From contig OMIN01000079.1 in the NCBI GenBank assembly GCA_900299145.1, positions 1 through 49,073 of the forward strand: a stretch of 49,073 nucleotides of DNA, given 5' to 3'. Shown piece by piece: positions 16,954-24,919 of the stretch. The DNA is from Betaproteobacteria bacterium. GTDB taxonomy: Bacteria; Pseudomonadota; Gammaproteobacteria; Burkholderiales; SG8-41. Numbering within the stretch: position 1 is the first letter of the stretch; every line of letters begins with the position of its first letter. The notes beneath the pieces were generated by a model. That model did not search any database. It was given only the letters and a program-made list of their open reading frames with translations, and was not told the origin of the DNA. Position numbers and translations under genes: made by a program.

Positions 16954-17078
16954 GCGACGCAACCTGAAGCGGCTTTTGCCTTGACACAATGTCCGGGGCA
17001 AATCTAACATGAATCACCGCACGCAAAATTCTTCGGGCCGTACTTCCGATCGCACTTACCCTGCATACAAAGGACATC

Positions 17079-17966
17079 ATGACGACTTCCGTGGCGTTTA
17101 TCGGCTTGGGCAACATGGGCAATCCTATGGCGATGAATCTGCTCAAAAAGGGTTACCCGATGACGGTGTTCGACCTGAACGCCGCCGCCGCAAAAAATCT
17201 GATCGCGGCGGGCGCCAAGGGCGCTGCTTCGGCGGCGGAAGCCATCGCCGGCGCTGACGTGGTGTTTACCAGCCTGCCCGGCTCGCCGCAGGTGGAACCG
17301 TTTTATCTGGATGCCGGCGGCGCGGTGGCAAAGGCCAAAGACGGCGCAATTCTGGTGGATTTATCCAGTGTGTTGCCCGCGACGCCGCGCAAAATTGAGG
17401 CGGCGGCCAAGGCGCGCGGTTTGCGTTTTCTGGAAGCGCCCGTGAGCGGGGGTGTTACCGGCGCGCAAGCCGCGACGCTGGCGGTGATGACGGGCGGCGA
17501 TGCCTCGGTGCTGGAACGGGTGCAGCCGTTGCTCGAAGCCATCGGCAAGAATATTTATCACGTCGGCCCGGCGGGCGCGGCCAACACTATCAAGGCCATT
17601 AACAACATGCTGTCGACGGTGAACGCCTGCGCCTTGATGGAAGGCTTAGTGGTGGGGTTGAAGGCCGGGCTGGATCTCAAAACCATGGGCGAGATCATCA
17701 AGAACAGCAGCGGCAACAGCAACGCGATTCCGCGCGTCGAGCGCGCCTTTATTCCGCGTAACTTCGAGCCGGGGTTCAAGGTGGCGCTGATGAACAAGGA
17801 TCTGGATACGTTTCACGCCATCGCCAAAGAGGTGCACGCGCCGGTGAGCTTTTCCAACATGGCGCAGCACTATCAGCAGTCGGCACTGGCGGCGGGATTT
17901 GGCGAGAAGGACACCAGCGTTATTTTTTCGTTGATCGAACAGCAGGCGGGGCTGAACAACAAGTAG
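17079..17966 (+). CDS. NAD(P)-dependent beta-hydroxyacid dehydrogenase (3-hydroxyisobutyrate dehydrogenase / tartronate semialdehyde reductase family)
   Basis: A 295-residue cytoplasmic oxidoreductase that interconverts a beta-hydroxyacid and its semialdehyde. The Rossmann motif GLGNMGNPMA is near residue 9, the substrate-binding segment EAPVSGGVTGA near 120, and the catalytic lysine lies in AANTIKAINNML near 170. The C-terminal helical domain includes ALMNKDLDTFHAIAKE. The start MTTSVAFIGLG at 17079 has AAGGA upstream. It is divergent from the Bug gene starting at 16953 and sits about 105 bp upstream of the molybdenum hydroxylase genes on the same strand. The exact substrate (hydroxyisobutyrate, tartronate semialdehyde or another) cannot be settled from sequence. 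Confidence 0.9.
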   Translation: MTTSVAFIGLGNMGNPMAMNLLKKGYPMTVFDLNAAAAKNLIAAGAKGAASAAEAIAGADVVFTSLPGSPQVEPFYLDAGGAVAKAKDGAILVDLSSVLPATPRKIEAAAKARGLRFLEAPVSGGVTGAQAATLAVMTGGDASVLERVQPLLEAIGKNIYHVGPAGAANTIKAINNMLSTVNACALMEGLVVGLKAGLDLKTMGEIIKNSSGNSNAIPRVERAFIPRNFEPGFKVALMNKDLDTFHAIAKEVHAPVSFSNMAQHYQQSALAAGFGEKDTSVIFSLIEQQAGLNNK

Positions 17967-18071
17967 CGAGAAGAGCAACGAAAAGGCAACTTTTGGGTAA
18001 CTACCGGGTGACAACATCGCCCGATTGATCCACAATTCGCAGGTTGCATTAATAACCATCAGGGAAGCGAT

Positions 18072-18944
18072 ATGAGCGAAATGCGTTATGAAGCGCCCAA
18101 GACGGCTGAGGCAGCCGTCGCGCTGCTGGCGGGCGCAAGCGGCGTGGCCAAAGTGCTCGCCGGAGGCACGGATTTGCTGATCCAAATGCGCGGCGGGCGC
18201 GTCGAGCCCGAGTTGGTGGTGGATATCAAAGGCATACCCGAAATGCGCACCATCACTGCTGAAAACGGCGGTTTCCGGCTGGGGGCGGCGGTGACTGCGA
18301 TGGAAATGAACGAGCATGCGGCGTTCTCCAAGGCTTGGCCTGGCTTGACTGAGGCTGCGATGCTGATCGGTTCCTATCAGATCAAGGGCCGTGCGACGGT
18401 CGGCGGCAATTTGTGCAACGCTTCGCCAGCGGCGGATAGTGTGCCGGCGCTGATCGCAGCAGGTGCAACTGCCACTATCGTCGGCCCCAAAGGCCGGCGA
18501 GACGCGAAAGTAGAAGACATTGCCACCGGGCCGGGCAAAAACTCACTGGCCAAGGGTGAAATCGTGGTGTCGTTCCTGCTGCCGGCGCGGCCTGCGAATT
18601 CGGGCGATGCGTATCTGCGTTTTATTCCGCGCACGGAAATGGACATCGCCGTGGTGGGCGCGGGCATCAATCTCACGCTGGATGGCAAAGGCGTGTGCAC
18701 GGCAGCGCGCGTGTGTTTGGGTGCGGTGGCTGAGCGGGCGCTGTTGGTGCAGCCCGCCGCCGATGCATTGATCGGCACCAAAGTGGACGATGCCGCCATC
18801 GCAAAAATGGGCGCGGCGGTCAGCGCGGCGTGCCGGCCGATCGATGACAAACGCGGTACCAAGGCTTTTCGGATCAAGGTTTCAGGCGTCATGGCGCGGC
18901 GCGCCGCCGCCATTGCACTTAATCGGGCACGGGGGAAAAACTGA
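18072..18944 (+). CDS. Molybdenum hydroxylase FAD-binding subunit (CoxM/HcrB type)
   Basis: Medium subunit of a xanthine-oxidase-family enzyme, carrying FAD that passes electrons from the iron-sulfur subunit to the external acceptor. The 290 residues include the FAD phosphate-binding AGGTDLLIQM near residue 35 and the second FAD motif VGGNLCNASPAADSVPALIA near 113-132. The C-terminal domain has the CoxM cluster with AFRIKVSGVMARRAA. AGGGAAG lies upstream of the ATG. Its TGA overlaps the next ATG (TGATG at 18942-18946), so the subunits are translationally coupled. The gene order FAD, Fe-S, Mo is the common CoxMSL-like order. Confidence 0.94.
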   Translation: MSEMRYEAPKTAEAAVALLAGASGVAKVLAGGTDLLIQMRGGRVEPELVVDIKGIPEMRTITAENGGFRLGAAVTAMEMNEHAAFSKAWPGLTEAAMLIGSYQIKGRATVGGNLCNASPAADSVPALIAAGATATIVGPKGRRDAKVEDIATGPGKNSLAKGEIVVSFLLPARPANSGDAYLRFIPRTEMDIAVVGAGINLTLDGKGVCTAARVCLGAVAERALLVQPAADALIGTKVDDAAIAKMGAAVSAACRPIDDKRGTKAFRIKVSGVMARRAAAIALNRARGKN

Positions 18945-19426
18945 TGGCCAAGCAGCATGTAGTGACCACCATTAACGGCAACGCCGTTGAATTTTTGTGC
19001 GATACGCGGCAGACGCTGCTGGAAGTATTGCGTGATGAACTGCACATGACCGGTGCCAAGGAAGGTTGCGGCACCGGCGACTGCGGCGCCTGCACCGTCA
19101 ACATCGACGGGCGCATGACCTGCTCTTGCCTGTTTCTCGGCGCAGAAGCGCAGGGCAAGAACATCAATACCATCGAAGGCATGGCGATGGGCGACAAACT
19201 GCATGTGCTGCAACGCAAGTTTCTGGAGCACGCTGCGCTGCAATGCGGCATCTGCACGCCGGGCATGTTGATGGCGGCGAAAACGCTGCTCGACAACAAC
19301 CCGGATCCCACGGAAGAACAAACGCGGTATTGGCTGGCGGGCAATCTGTGCCGCTGTACGGGGTATAACCAGATCATTGATGCGGTGCTTGACGCCGCCA
19401 AGGAACTCAGAGGAGCCAAAGCATGA
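18944..19426 (+). CDS. Molybdenum hydroxylase 2Fe-2S subunit (CoxS type)
   Basis: Small electron-transfer subunit, 160 residues, with two [2Fe-2S] clusters. The plant-ferredoxin-like cluster is bound by the cysteines in GCGTGDCGACTVNIDGRMTC (about residues 41-60), and the second by CGICTPG and CRCTGY (about 100-145). The length is normal for CoxS/HcrC. It overlaps both neighbours: a one-base overlap with the FAD subunit stop and ATGA with the molybdopterin subunit. No signal peptide is present, so the enzyme is cytoplasmic. Confidence 0.95.
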   Translation: MAKQHVVTTINGNAVEFLCDTRQTLLEVLRDELHMTGAKEGCGTGDCGACTVNIDGRMTCSCLFLGAEAQGKNINTIEGMAMGDKLHVLQRKFLEHAALQCGICTPGMLMAAKTLLDNNPDPTEEQTRYWLAGNLCRCTGYNQIIDAVLDAAKELRGAKA

Positions 19427-21690
19427 GCGCAGTCGTTACCGAGAAAAAACTCAAGGTCGTTGGCACCCGCCCGGATCGTCCGGACGGCGTACCCAAACTC
19501 ACCGGCACCGCGCAATACGGCGCCGATTACACGCTGCCGGGCATGCTGTGGGGCAAGATTCTGCGTTCGCCGCACGCGCACGCGCGCATCAAAAAAATCG
19601 ACGCCAGCAAGGCATTGAAGTTGCCGGGCGTGAAGGGCGTGGTGACCGCCGCGGACTTACCGGATCAAAAATTTGATTATGTTGGTCCGGAGCGCGTGGC
19701 GCAGAATTTCTGGCACATGACGCGCAACATTCTGGCGCGCGAGAAAGCGCTGTACGAAGGCCATGCGATTGCTGCTGTCGCCGCCACCACGCCGGCGATC
19801 GCCGCCGAGGCGCTGAAACTGATCGAAGTCGATTACGAAGTGTTGCCGCACGTGATCGATGTCGAAGACGCAATGAAGCCCGACGCGCCGTTGCTGTTCG
19901 AGGACATGATTACGCGAGGCATTGAGCCGGCGCCGACCAAACCTTCGAATATTTCCAAGCGGGTCGAGTTCAAACTCGGCGATGCCGATGCGGCATTTGC
20001 CACGGCCGATGAAGTCGTTGAATTGAGTTTCAAGACTGCCGCAGTGCATCAGGGCTACATCGAGCCGCACGCGTGTCTTGCGCGCGCCGATGCCGACGGT
20101 CAGGCGGAAGTGTGGTCGTCGAGTCAGGGGCACTTCGTGGTGCGTACCATGACCGCCAAGCTGCTCGGCATGAAAACCGGTGATTTGCGCTGCCACGCCG
20201 CCGAAATCGGCGGTGCGTTCGGCGGCAAGACGGTAGTGTATGTCGAGCCGGTGGCGGTGGCGCTGTCGAAAAAGACCGGTCATCCGGTGAAAATCATGAT
20301 GAGCCGCGAAGATGTGTTCAAGGCCACGGGACCAACTTCCGGTGCGTCGATGACCATCAAGGTGGGCGTAATGCGCGACGGAAAAATTGTCGCGGCGAAA
20401 GGTCTGTTCAAGTATCAGGCGGGCGCGTTCCCCGGCTCGCCGGTGATGAATGGCTGCATGTGCGGCTTTGCGCCGTACGACATCGCCAACGTCAACACCA
20501 TTGGTTACGACGTGGTGTGCAACCGGCCAAAGTCGGTGGCATATCGCGCGCCGGGTTCGCCGATTTCAGCGTTCGCGGTGGAAAGCACGCTCGACATGGC
20601 GGCCAAGAAAATCGGCATGGACCCTATTCAGTTCCGTCTGAAAAACATCGCGAAAATTGGCACACCAACAGTGTGGGGGCCGAAGCACAGCCACGCCGGT
20701 TTTGCCGAAACGCTGCAAGCACTGCAAAAGCATCCGGCGTACAGCGCGCCGCTGGGCAAAAATCAGGGGCGTGGCGTAGCGGTGGGTTACTGGTTCAACG
20801 GCGGCGGAGAATCCAGCTCGACGGTGAACGTCAACGAAGACGGCACAGTGGTGGTTGCCACCGGTAGCCCGGACATCGGTGGCTCGCGCGCTTCCACCGC
20901 GCAAATGGCGGCGGAAACGCTGGGCATCCCGTACGAAGCGGTACGGCCGATCATCGCTGATACCAACTCGGTGGGCTACACGCAGGCCACCGGCGGTTCG
21001 CGCGTGACGTTTGCGACCGGCATGACGGTGATCAACGCGTGCAAAAAAGTCACCGAAGAAATGTGCCGCCGCGCGGCGAAAATCTGGAAAATCGAGCCGG
21101 AAAACGTGATCTGGGAAGACGGCAGCGCGCGGCCTGCGGGCAAGCGTGCAGGTGAGTTCCCGCCGCTTTCGTTCAAGGAAATTGCCTCCAAACGTACTGC
21201 CACTGGCGGGCCGGTGGTGGCGTCAGCGTCGATTAATGCCGAAGGGCAGGCGCCAGGATTCTCTGCGCAGTTTGCCGACGTGGAGGTTGATCCTGAAACA
21301 GGCGCAGTGAAGATTCTGCGTTATGTTGCCGCGCAGGACGTGGGACGCGCCATTCACCCCAGCTACTGCGAAGGCCAGATCATTGGTGGCGTGGTGCAAG
21401 GCATAGGCTGGGCTCTGAACGAGGAATATATCTACGACAAGAATGGCCGTCTCGAAAACCCGGGCTTCCTCGATTACCGCATGCCGGTTGCGTCCGACCT
21501 GCCGAAGATCGACGCGATTGTGGTCGAAGTACCGAACCCGAATCATCCGTACGGTGTGAAGGGCGTGGCGGAAGCCAATATCGTGCCACCGATGGCCGCG
21601 ATTGCCAGTGCCATTCATGGCGCGACTGGCAAGCGTTTGACCGATCTGCCGATGTCGCCGCCGAAGGTGTTGGCCGCGCTCGATAGCTGA
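19423..21690 (+). CDS. Molybdenum hydroxylase molybdopterin-binding large subunit (xanthine dehydrogenase family)
   Basis: Catalytic subunit of 755 residues that binds the molybdenum cofactor and hydroxylates its substrate with oxygen from water. Visible landmarks are the GGAFGGKTVVYVEP cofactor loop (near residue 262), VAYRAPGSPISAFAVES (near 370) and the catalytic glutamate in VKGVAEANIVPPMAAIASAI near 715. AYRAPG replaces the AYRCSFR motif of CO dehydrogenases, so this is not a CO dehydrogenase; family members act on aromatic, heterocyclic or aldehyde substrates. No XdhC/MocA or CoxG-like maturation gene is nearby. The three-gene operon ends at a strong terminator at 21712. Confidence 0.94.
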   Translation: MSAVVTEKKLKVVGTRPDRPDGVPKLTGTAQYGADYTLPGMLWGKILRSPHAHARIKKIDASKALKLPGVKGVVTAADLPDQKFDYVGPERVAQNFWHMTRNILAREKALYEGHAIAAVAATTPAIAAEALKLIEVDYEVLPHVIDVEDAMKPDAPLLFEDMITRGIEPAPTKPSNISKRVEFKLGDADAAFATADEVVELSFKTAAVHQGYIEPHACLARADADGQAEVWSSSQGHFVVRTMTAKLLGMKTGDLRCHAAEIGGAFGGKTVVYVEPVAVALSKKTGHPVKIMMSREDVFKATGPTSGASMTIKVGVMRDGKIVAAKGLFKYQAGAFPGSPVMNGCMCGFAPYDIANVNTIGYDVVCNRPKSVAYRAPGSPISAFAVESTLDMAAKKIGMDPIQFRLKNIAKIGTPTVWGPKHSHAGFAETLQALQKHPAYSAPLGKNQGRGVAVGYWFNGGGESSSTVNVNEDGTVVVATGSPDIGGSRASTAQMAAETLGIPYEAVRPIIADTNSVGYTQATGGSRVTFATGMTVINACKKVTEEMCRRAAKIWKIEPENVIWEDGSARPAGKRAGEFPPLSFKEIASKRTATGGPVVASASINAEGQAPGFSAQFADVEVDPETGAVKILRYVAAQDVGRAIHPSYCEGQIIGGVVQGIGWALNEEYIYDKNGRLENPGFLDYRMPVASDLPKIDAIVVEVPNPNHPYGVKGVAEANIVPPMAAIASAIHGATGKRLTDLPMSPPKVLAALDS

Positions 21691-21711
21691 TCGCGGATAG
21701 TACAGCGATAG

Positions 21712-21742
21712 AAAAGGCCCATGCCATGCATGGGCCTTTTTT
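21712..21742 (+). terminator. Rho-independent terminator after the molybdenum hydroxylase operon
   Basis: A nine-base-pair GC-rich stem GGCCCATGC-CAT-GCATGGGCC (21716-21736) is extended by AAAA/TTTT and followed by a T-run. Because of the symmetric A/T flanks it can also end the minus-strand SDR transcript arriving from 21763. Confidence 0.92.
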
Positions 21743-21762
21743 GTTGTCTTACTAATTCGTCA

Positions 21763-22530
21763 CTAGCCGCCCTTTTCCTCGTCGTAACAACCATGTGTGG
21801 TGGCGATGCGTCCGCCGTCCACAACGATGTGTGCGCCGGTCACGTATGCCGCGTCATCTGATGCGAGAAATAGCGCTACCGGCGCTACATCCTGCGGCGT
21901 GCCCTGACGATTAAGTGGTGTGACGGCGACGCGCGATTTGTCCACGGCTGACACGGCCACCTGGCTCTTGCGCGGGCCACTGGAGCAAATACAATTGACG
22001 CGAATGTTGTATTTGCCCAGATCGTGCGCCATCACATGCGTGAGCGGCAGCAGTCCGCCCTTGCCGGCCGAATACGCTGCAATTGCCGGATTGCCGAGTA
22101 GACCGTCAATCGATCCATGATGAATTATGGAGCCGGCTCCAGCTTTTTTCATCAGTGGTAAAAACGCTTGCGAGCAGATGAAGGCCGATGACAGATTGCG
22201 GCTGATCATCGTGTCCCAGGTTTCGAGCGTGGTTTTCTCGAAGGTTTGGCGGATCGGATTGCGTCCGGCGACGTTGAACAGAATATCGACTTTGCCGAGC
22301 GTTTTCGCGCAGGCGTCGGCCACGGCTTGTACTTGCCCGGCGTTGCTCACGTCGGCGTGAAAATGCGGGATGTCGAATTGATCGAGGCGCAGCGTGCTGG
22401 CGTCGCGGATGTCATCGTTGTCGTCAATGCAAACCACGCGCGCGCCTTCACGCGCGAACAGCAACGCAGCCGCGTGGCCAAGGCCCCATGCGTCACCGGC
22501 GATGATTGCAGTCTTGTTAGCAAGTCTCAT
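21763..22530 (-). CDS. SDR-family oxidoreductase
   Basis: Classical short-chain dehydrogenase of 255 residues. The nucleotide motif is unusual, IAGDAWGLGHAAA near residue 10 (the usual TGxxxGIG is GDAWGLG). NVAGRNP (the NNAG equivalent), the catalytic serine in IIHHGSIDG and YSAGK for the Tyr/Lys pair are present. The end VTGAHIVVDGGRIATT is typical. I chose the ATG at 22530 because AAAAGGA sits just upstream; the longer frame to 22602 includes an AT-rich repeat-like stretch. It is convergent with the molybdenum hydroxylase operon and divergent from the MDR at 22764. Substrate unknown, probably an alcohol or ketone. Confidence 0.9.
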   Translation of the reverse strand: MRLANKTAIIAGDAWGLGHAAALLFAREGARVVCIDDNDDIRDASTLRLDQFDIPHFHADVSNAGQVQAVADACAKTLGKVDILFNVAGRNPIRQTFEKTTLETWDTMISRNLSSAFICSQAFLPLMKKAGAGSIIHHGSIDGLLGNPAIAAYSAGKGGLLPLTHVMAHDLGKYNIRVNCICSSGPRKSQVAVSAVDKSRVAVTPLNRQGTPQDVAPVALFLASDDAAYVTGAHIVVDGGRIATTHGCYDEEKGG

Positions 22531-22538
22531 AAAAATCC

Positions 22539-22556
22539 TTTTAAAACATATACTTA
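22539..22556 (+). repeat. Dispersed AT-rich repeat, copy 6 (degenerate, four mismatches)
   Basis: TTTTAAAACATATACTTA, 9 bp upstream of the SDR start and reading against it. The AAAACA and ATACTTA blocks are kept. This is the weakest copy I accept. Confidence 0.45.
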
Positions 22557-22763
22557 TGGTTTGTTCGTCATGCGATGGTATTAATGCCGCGTAACGTCGC
22601 ACAACGATGTATGACGCAGCTCAAGTATCCACACTCACGTTCTACCACGCCCCGCCAGGTACGAACAACCACCGCAGCAGGCCGGCAACCGAGCGACAAC
22701 CAGCGTGCTAGCATACCTGCCCCATGCAGTCGCGAACCCTAAAGTTACAGTCAAGGAGCCAAC

Positions 22764-23687
22764 ATGAAAGCAGCGTTTTTCAGAAAACACGGCGGGCCGG
22801 AAGTCATGGAGTATGGCGATATTGCCGACCCGGTGGTATTGCCGGGCCAGGTGATGGTGGACGTGCACGCTGCCAGCGTCAATGGCGCAGACTGGAAAGT
22901 GCGCAAGGGCAGCTATGCGCCGATTACCGACTTGCCGTACATCCCGGGCCGGGATTTTTCAGGGGTGGTGAGCGCGCTGGGAGAAGGCGTTACGGATTTC
23001 GCCATTGGCGATGAAGTGTTCGGTGTATGCGACGTGGGGCAGGAGCAGGCCTACGCGGAAAAAATTGCCATCAAGGCGTCCATCATCGCGAAGAAGCCAA
23101 AGGGGTTGTCGCACGAAGAATGCGCTGCGCTGGCGCTGATCGGCCTGACTGCGCTGATATCAGTGGAAGACACCTTGCAACTGAAAAAGGGTGAAACCAT
23201 TTTGATACAGGGTGGCGCGGGCGGCGTGGCGAGTTACGCCATCCAGCTTGCCAAGCACATCGGCGCGCGCGTCATAACCACCGCGCGGGCTGAGAATCAT
23301 CCGTATCTTCGCAAACTCGGTGCCGATCACATCATCGATTACAACGCGCAGGATTTCACCAAAGTGGTGTCGAACTGTGACGCGGTGTTTGATACCGTGG
23401 GTGGCGATGTCACTCAGCGTTCGTTCGCCGTCCTGCGGCCGGGGGGGCGCGCGGCATCTATTGCGGCTGGGCAGGCGGCGCCGGTGTCGCCGCGCGCGGA
23501 TGTGACGTCATTGCGGCCCAAGGTAGGGCGTGACCGTCCACACCTGGAGCGGATTTCCGCGCTTGCGCTAAGTGGAGCGGTGCGGCCGCCGGAAATGACG
23601 ATTTACAAACTATCCGAGGCTGCCGCCGCGCACAAAATCAGCGAAGGCCGGCATTTCCGCGGAAAGCTGGTGTTCAAGGTTCGTTAG
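22764..23687 (+). CDS. Zinc-independent MDR oxidoreductase (quinone reductase-like)
   Basis: Medium-chain reductase of 307 residues that uses NADPH to reduce quinones or enones. The N-terminal catalytic domain lacks zinc ligands: the IPGRDFSGVV segment near residue 64 is present but without the Cys/His pattern of alcohol dehydrogenases. The coenzyme motif QGGAGGVASYAIQLAKHIGA lies near residues 150-169 and LGADHIIDYNAQDF near 189. AAGGAG lies upstream of the ATG at 22764. It stands alone between a divergent SDR and a convergent amidohydrolase. The family is clear, the substrate is not. Confidence 0.91.
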   Translation: MKAAFFRKHGGPEVMEYGDIADPVVLPGQVMVDVHAASVNGADWKVRKGSYAPITDLPYIPGRDFSGVVSALGEGVTDFAIGDEVFGVCDVGQEQAYAEKIAIKASIIAKKPKGLSHEECAALALIGLTALISVEDTLQLKKGETILIQGGAGGVASYAIQLAKHIGARVITTARAENHPYLRKLGADHIIDYNAQDFTKVVSNCDAVFDTVGGDVTQRSFAVLRPGGRAASIAAGQAAPVSPRADVTSLRPKVGRDRPHLERISALALSGAVRPPEMTIYKLSEAAAAHKISEGRHFRGKLVFKVR

Positions 23688-23723
23688 AACTGCTGCCAGC
23701 GCAGCGGCGGGAGCCGGTCAAAT

Positions 23724-24806
23724 CTAATCCAGATTTAACCGGTAAGCATTGGCCGCTGCGCCGTAAAACAGCGCCTGCTTTTCGCTGGCGGAGTAGCCAG
23801 CGGCGATGCGTTTGAACGCATTCCAGATTACCGGGTAGGACACGGAGTCACGATCCGGCGGGAAATTGCTTTCAAACATGCAGCGATTTGGCCCGAAGGC
23901 GTCGATGCAGTGCTTGAACAGCGGCCCCCAGCTTTCGGCGAGTTGCGCAGAATTCGCAGGTGCGGGGAGTTTGTCATGGCCCAATCCCAGGTAGGTCATA
24001 CCCAGTCCGCCAAGTTTGACGTAAACATTCGGGCACTTTGCCAGCTCCATCATCGATTTACGCCAGTCGGCGATGGCTTCTTCCTTGCGCGCAACATAAG
24101 TGCGCGTCCACGCCAACAGCCCGCCGATGTGATTGAGTATGATGGTCGTTCCGGGAAAGGCGCGCGCCAGATCGGCCAAGTCTAGTATCTGCGGGTGGTA
24201 AATCATGGCGTCGAACGAGAGATTCCGTGGCGCCAGCGTAGCGAAACCCGCGCGAAAATCCTTGTCGCTCATCAAGTCGCGTGAATATACGTAACGCGTA
24301 GTGTTCAGATCGTCGTCCGCATCCCATTTGGTGCTGACACGTATGCCGCGAAAACGCCCGCCGCCCACCGCGATTTGCGCGTCGAGCACCTGCGCCACCT
24401 CCGCCCCAACGCTGATATCCGCCGTGCCCACAATGCCGGCGCATACCAGCGTGCTGTTATAAGTGCTGCTCGCCGCCATGGCTGCCACGCCATTGGCGAA
24501 TTCCACTTCGCCTACCGGCGCCATCAAGGGAGAAGCGTTTTTGCGGTAAAACGAACCGCATTCCACAAACACCGACGCCTTGATGTTATGACCCGTCTGG
24601 GCTTCCGCGAGAAATTCTTCCAGATAGTAACGGTTGCCGCCGCGCACCCACATGTGATGATGTGGATCAATGATCGGCAACTCAGGTTCAAGTATGTCTT
24701 CCTTTTGCGTGGCAAGCCACGCCAGTTTGCGTTGATGCTGTCGCCGGACGGCTTCGGGGTCGGCAGGGTGGTGCCGCTTGGGGTTGGGCAGCATTTTGGT
24801 GGGCAT
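23724..24806 (-). CDS. Amidohydrolase-related protein (TIM-barrel metal-dependent hydrolase, PF04909 type)
   Basis: A 360-residue TIM-barrel enzyme that hydrolyses lactones or decarboxylates cyclic acids in family members. The metal-binding HxH is in PIIDPHHHMWVRGGNRYYLE (about residues 45-64). A later His is in TIIILNHIGGLLAW, and the catalytic Asp is in MFESNFPPDRDSVSYPVIW near 315. The start MPTKMLPNPKRHH at 24806 is divergent from the adenylate cyclase, with about 113 bp between them. It is probably part of a carboxylate or aromatic catabolic route; the reaction cannot be fixed from the sequence. Confidence 0.89.
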   Translation of the reverse strand: MPTKMLPNPKRHHPADPEAVRRQHQRKLAWLATQKEDILEPELPIIDPHHHMWVRGGNRYYLEEFLAEAQTGHNIKASVFVECGSFYRKNASPLMAPVGEVEFANGVAAMAASSTYNSTLVCAGIVGTADISVGAEVAQVLDAQIAVGGGRFRGIRVSTKWDADDDLNTTRYVYSRDLMSDKDFRAGFATLAPRNLSFDAMIYHPQILDLADLARAFPGTTIILNHIGGLLAWTRTYVARKEEAIADWRKSMMELAKCPNVYVKLGGLGMTYLGLGHDKLPAPANSAQLAESWGPLFKHCIDAFGPNRCMFESNFPPDRDSVSYPVIWNAFKRIAAGYSASEKQALFYGAAANAYRLNLD

Positions 24807-24919
24807 GGCGTACTCGCGTGTTGTGTTGTCGTTCCGTTAAAGCGTAGCAGAGGGCTGTCTGACGGGCAAATCACTTGGTCGCATCGAAGGTGTTATTGCC
24901 CTGTATACTTGCGAGTTGC

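Noticed and set aside
19423-21690. CO dehydrogenase large subunit
   Set aside because: The AYRCSFR active-site motif is missing; AYRAPG is present instead.
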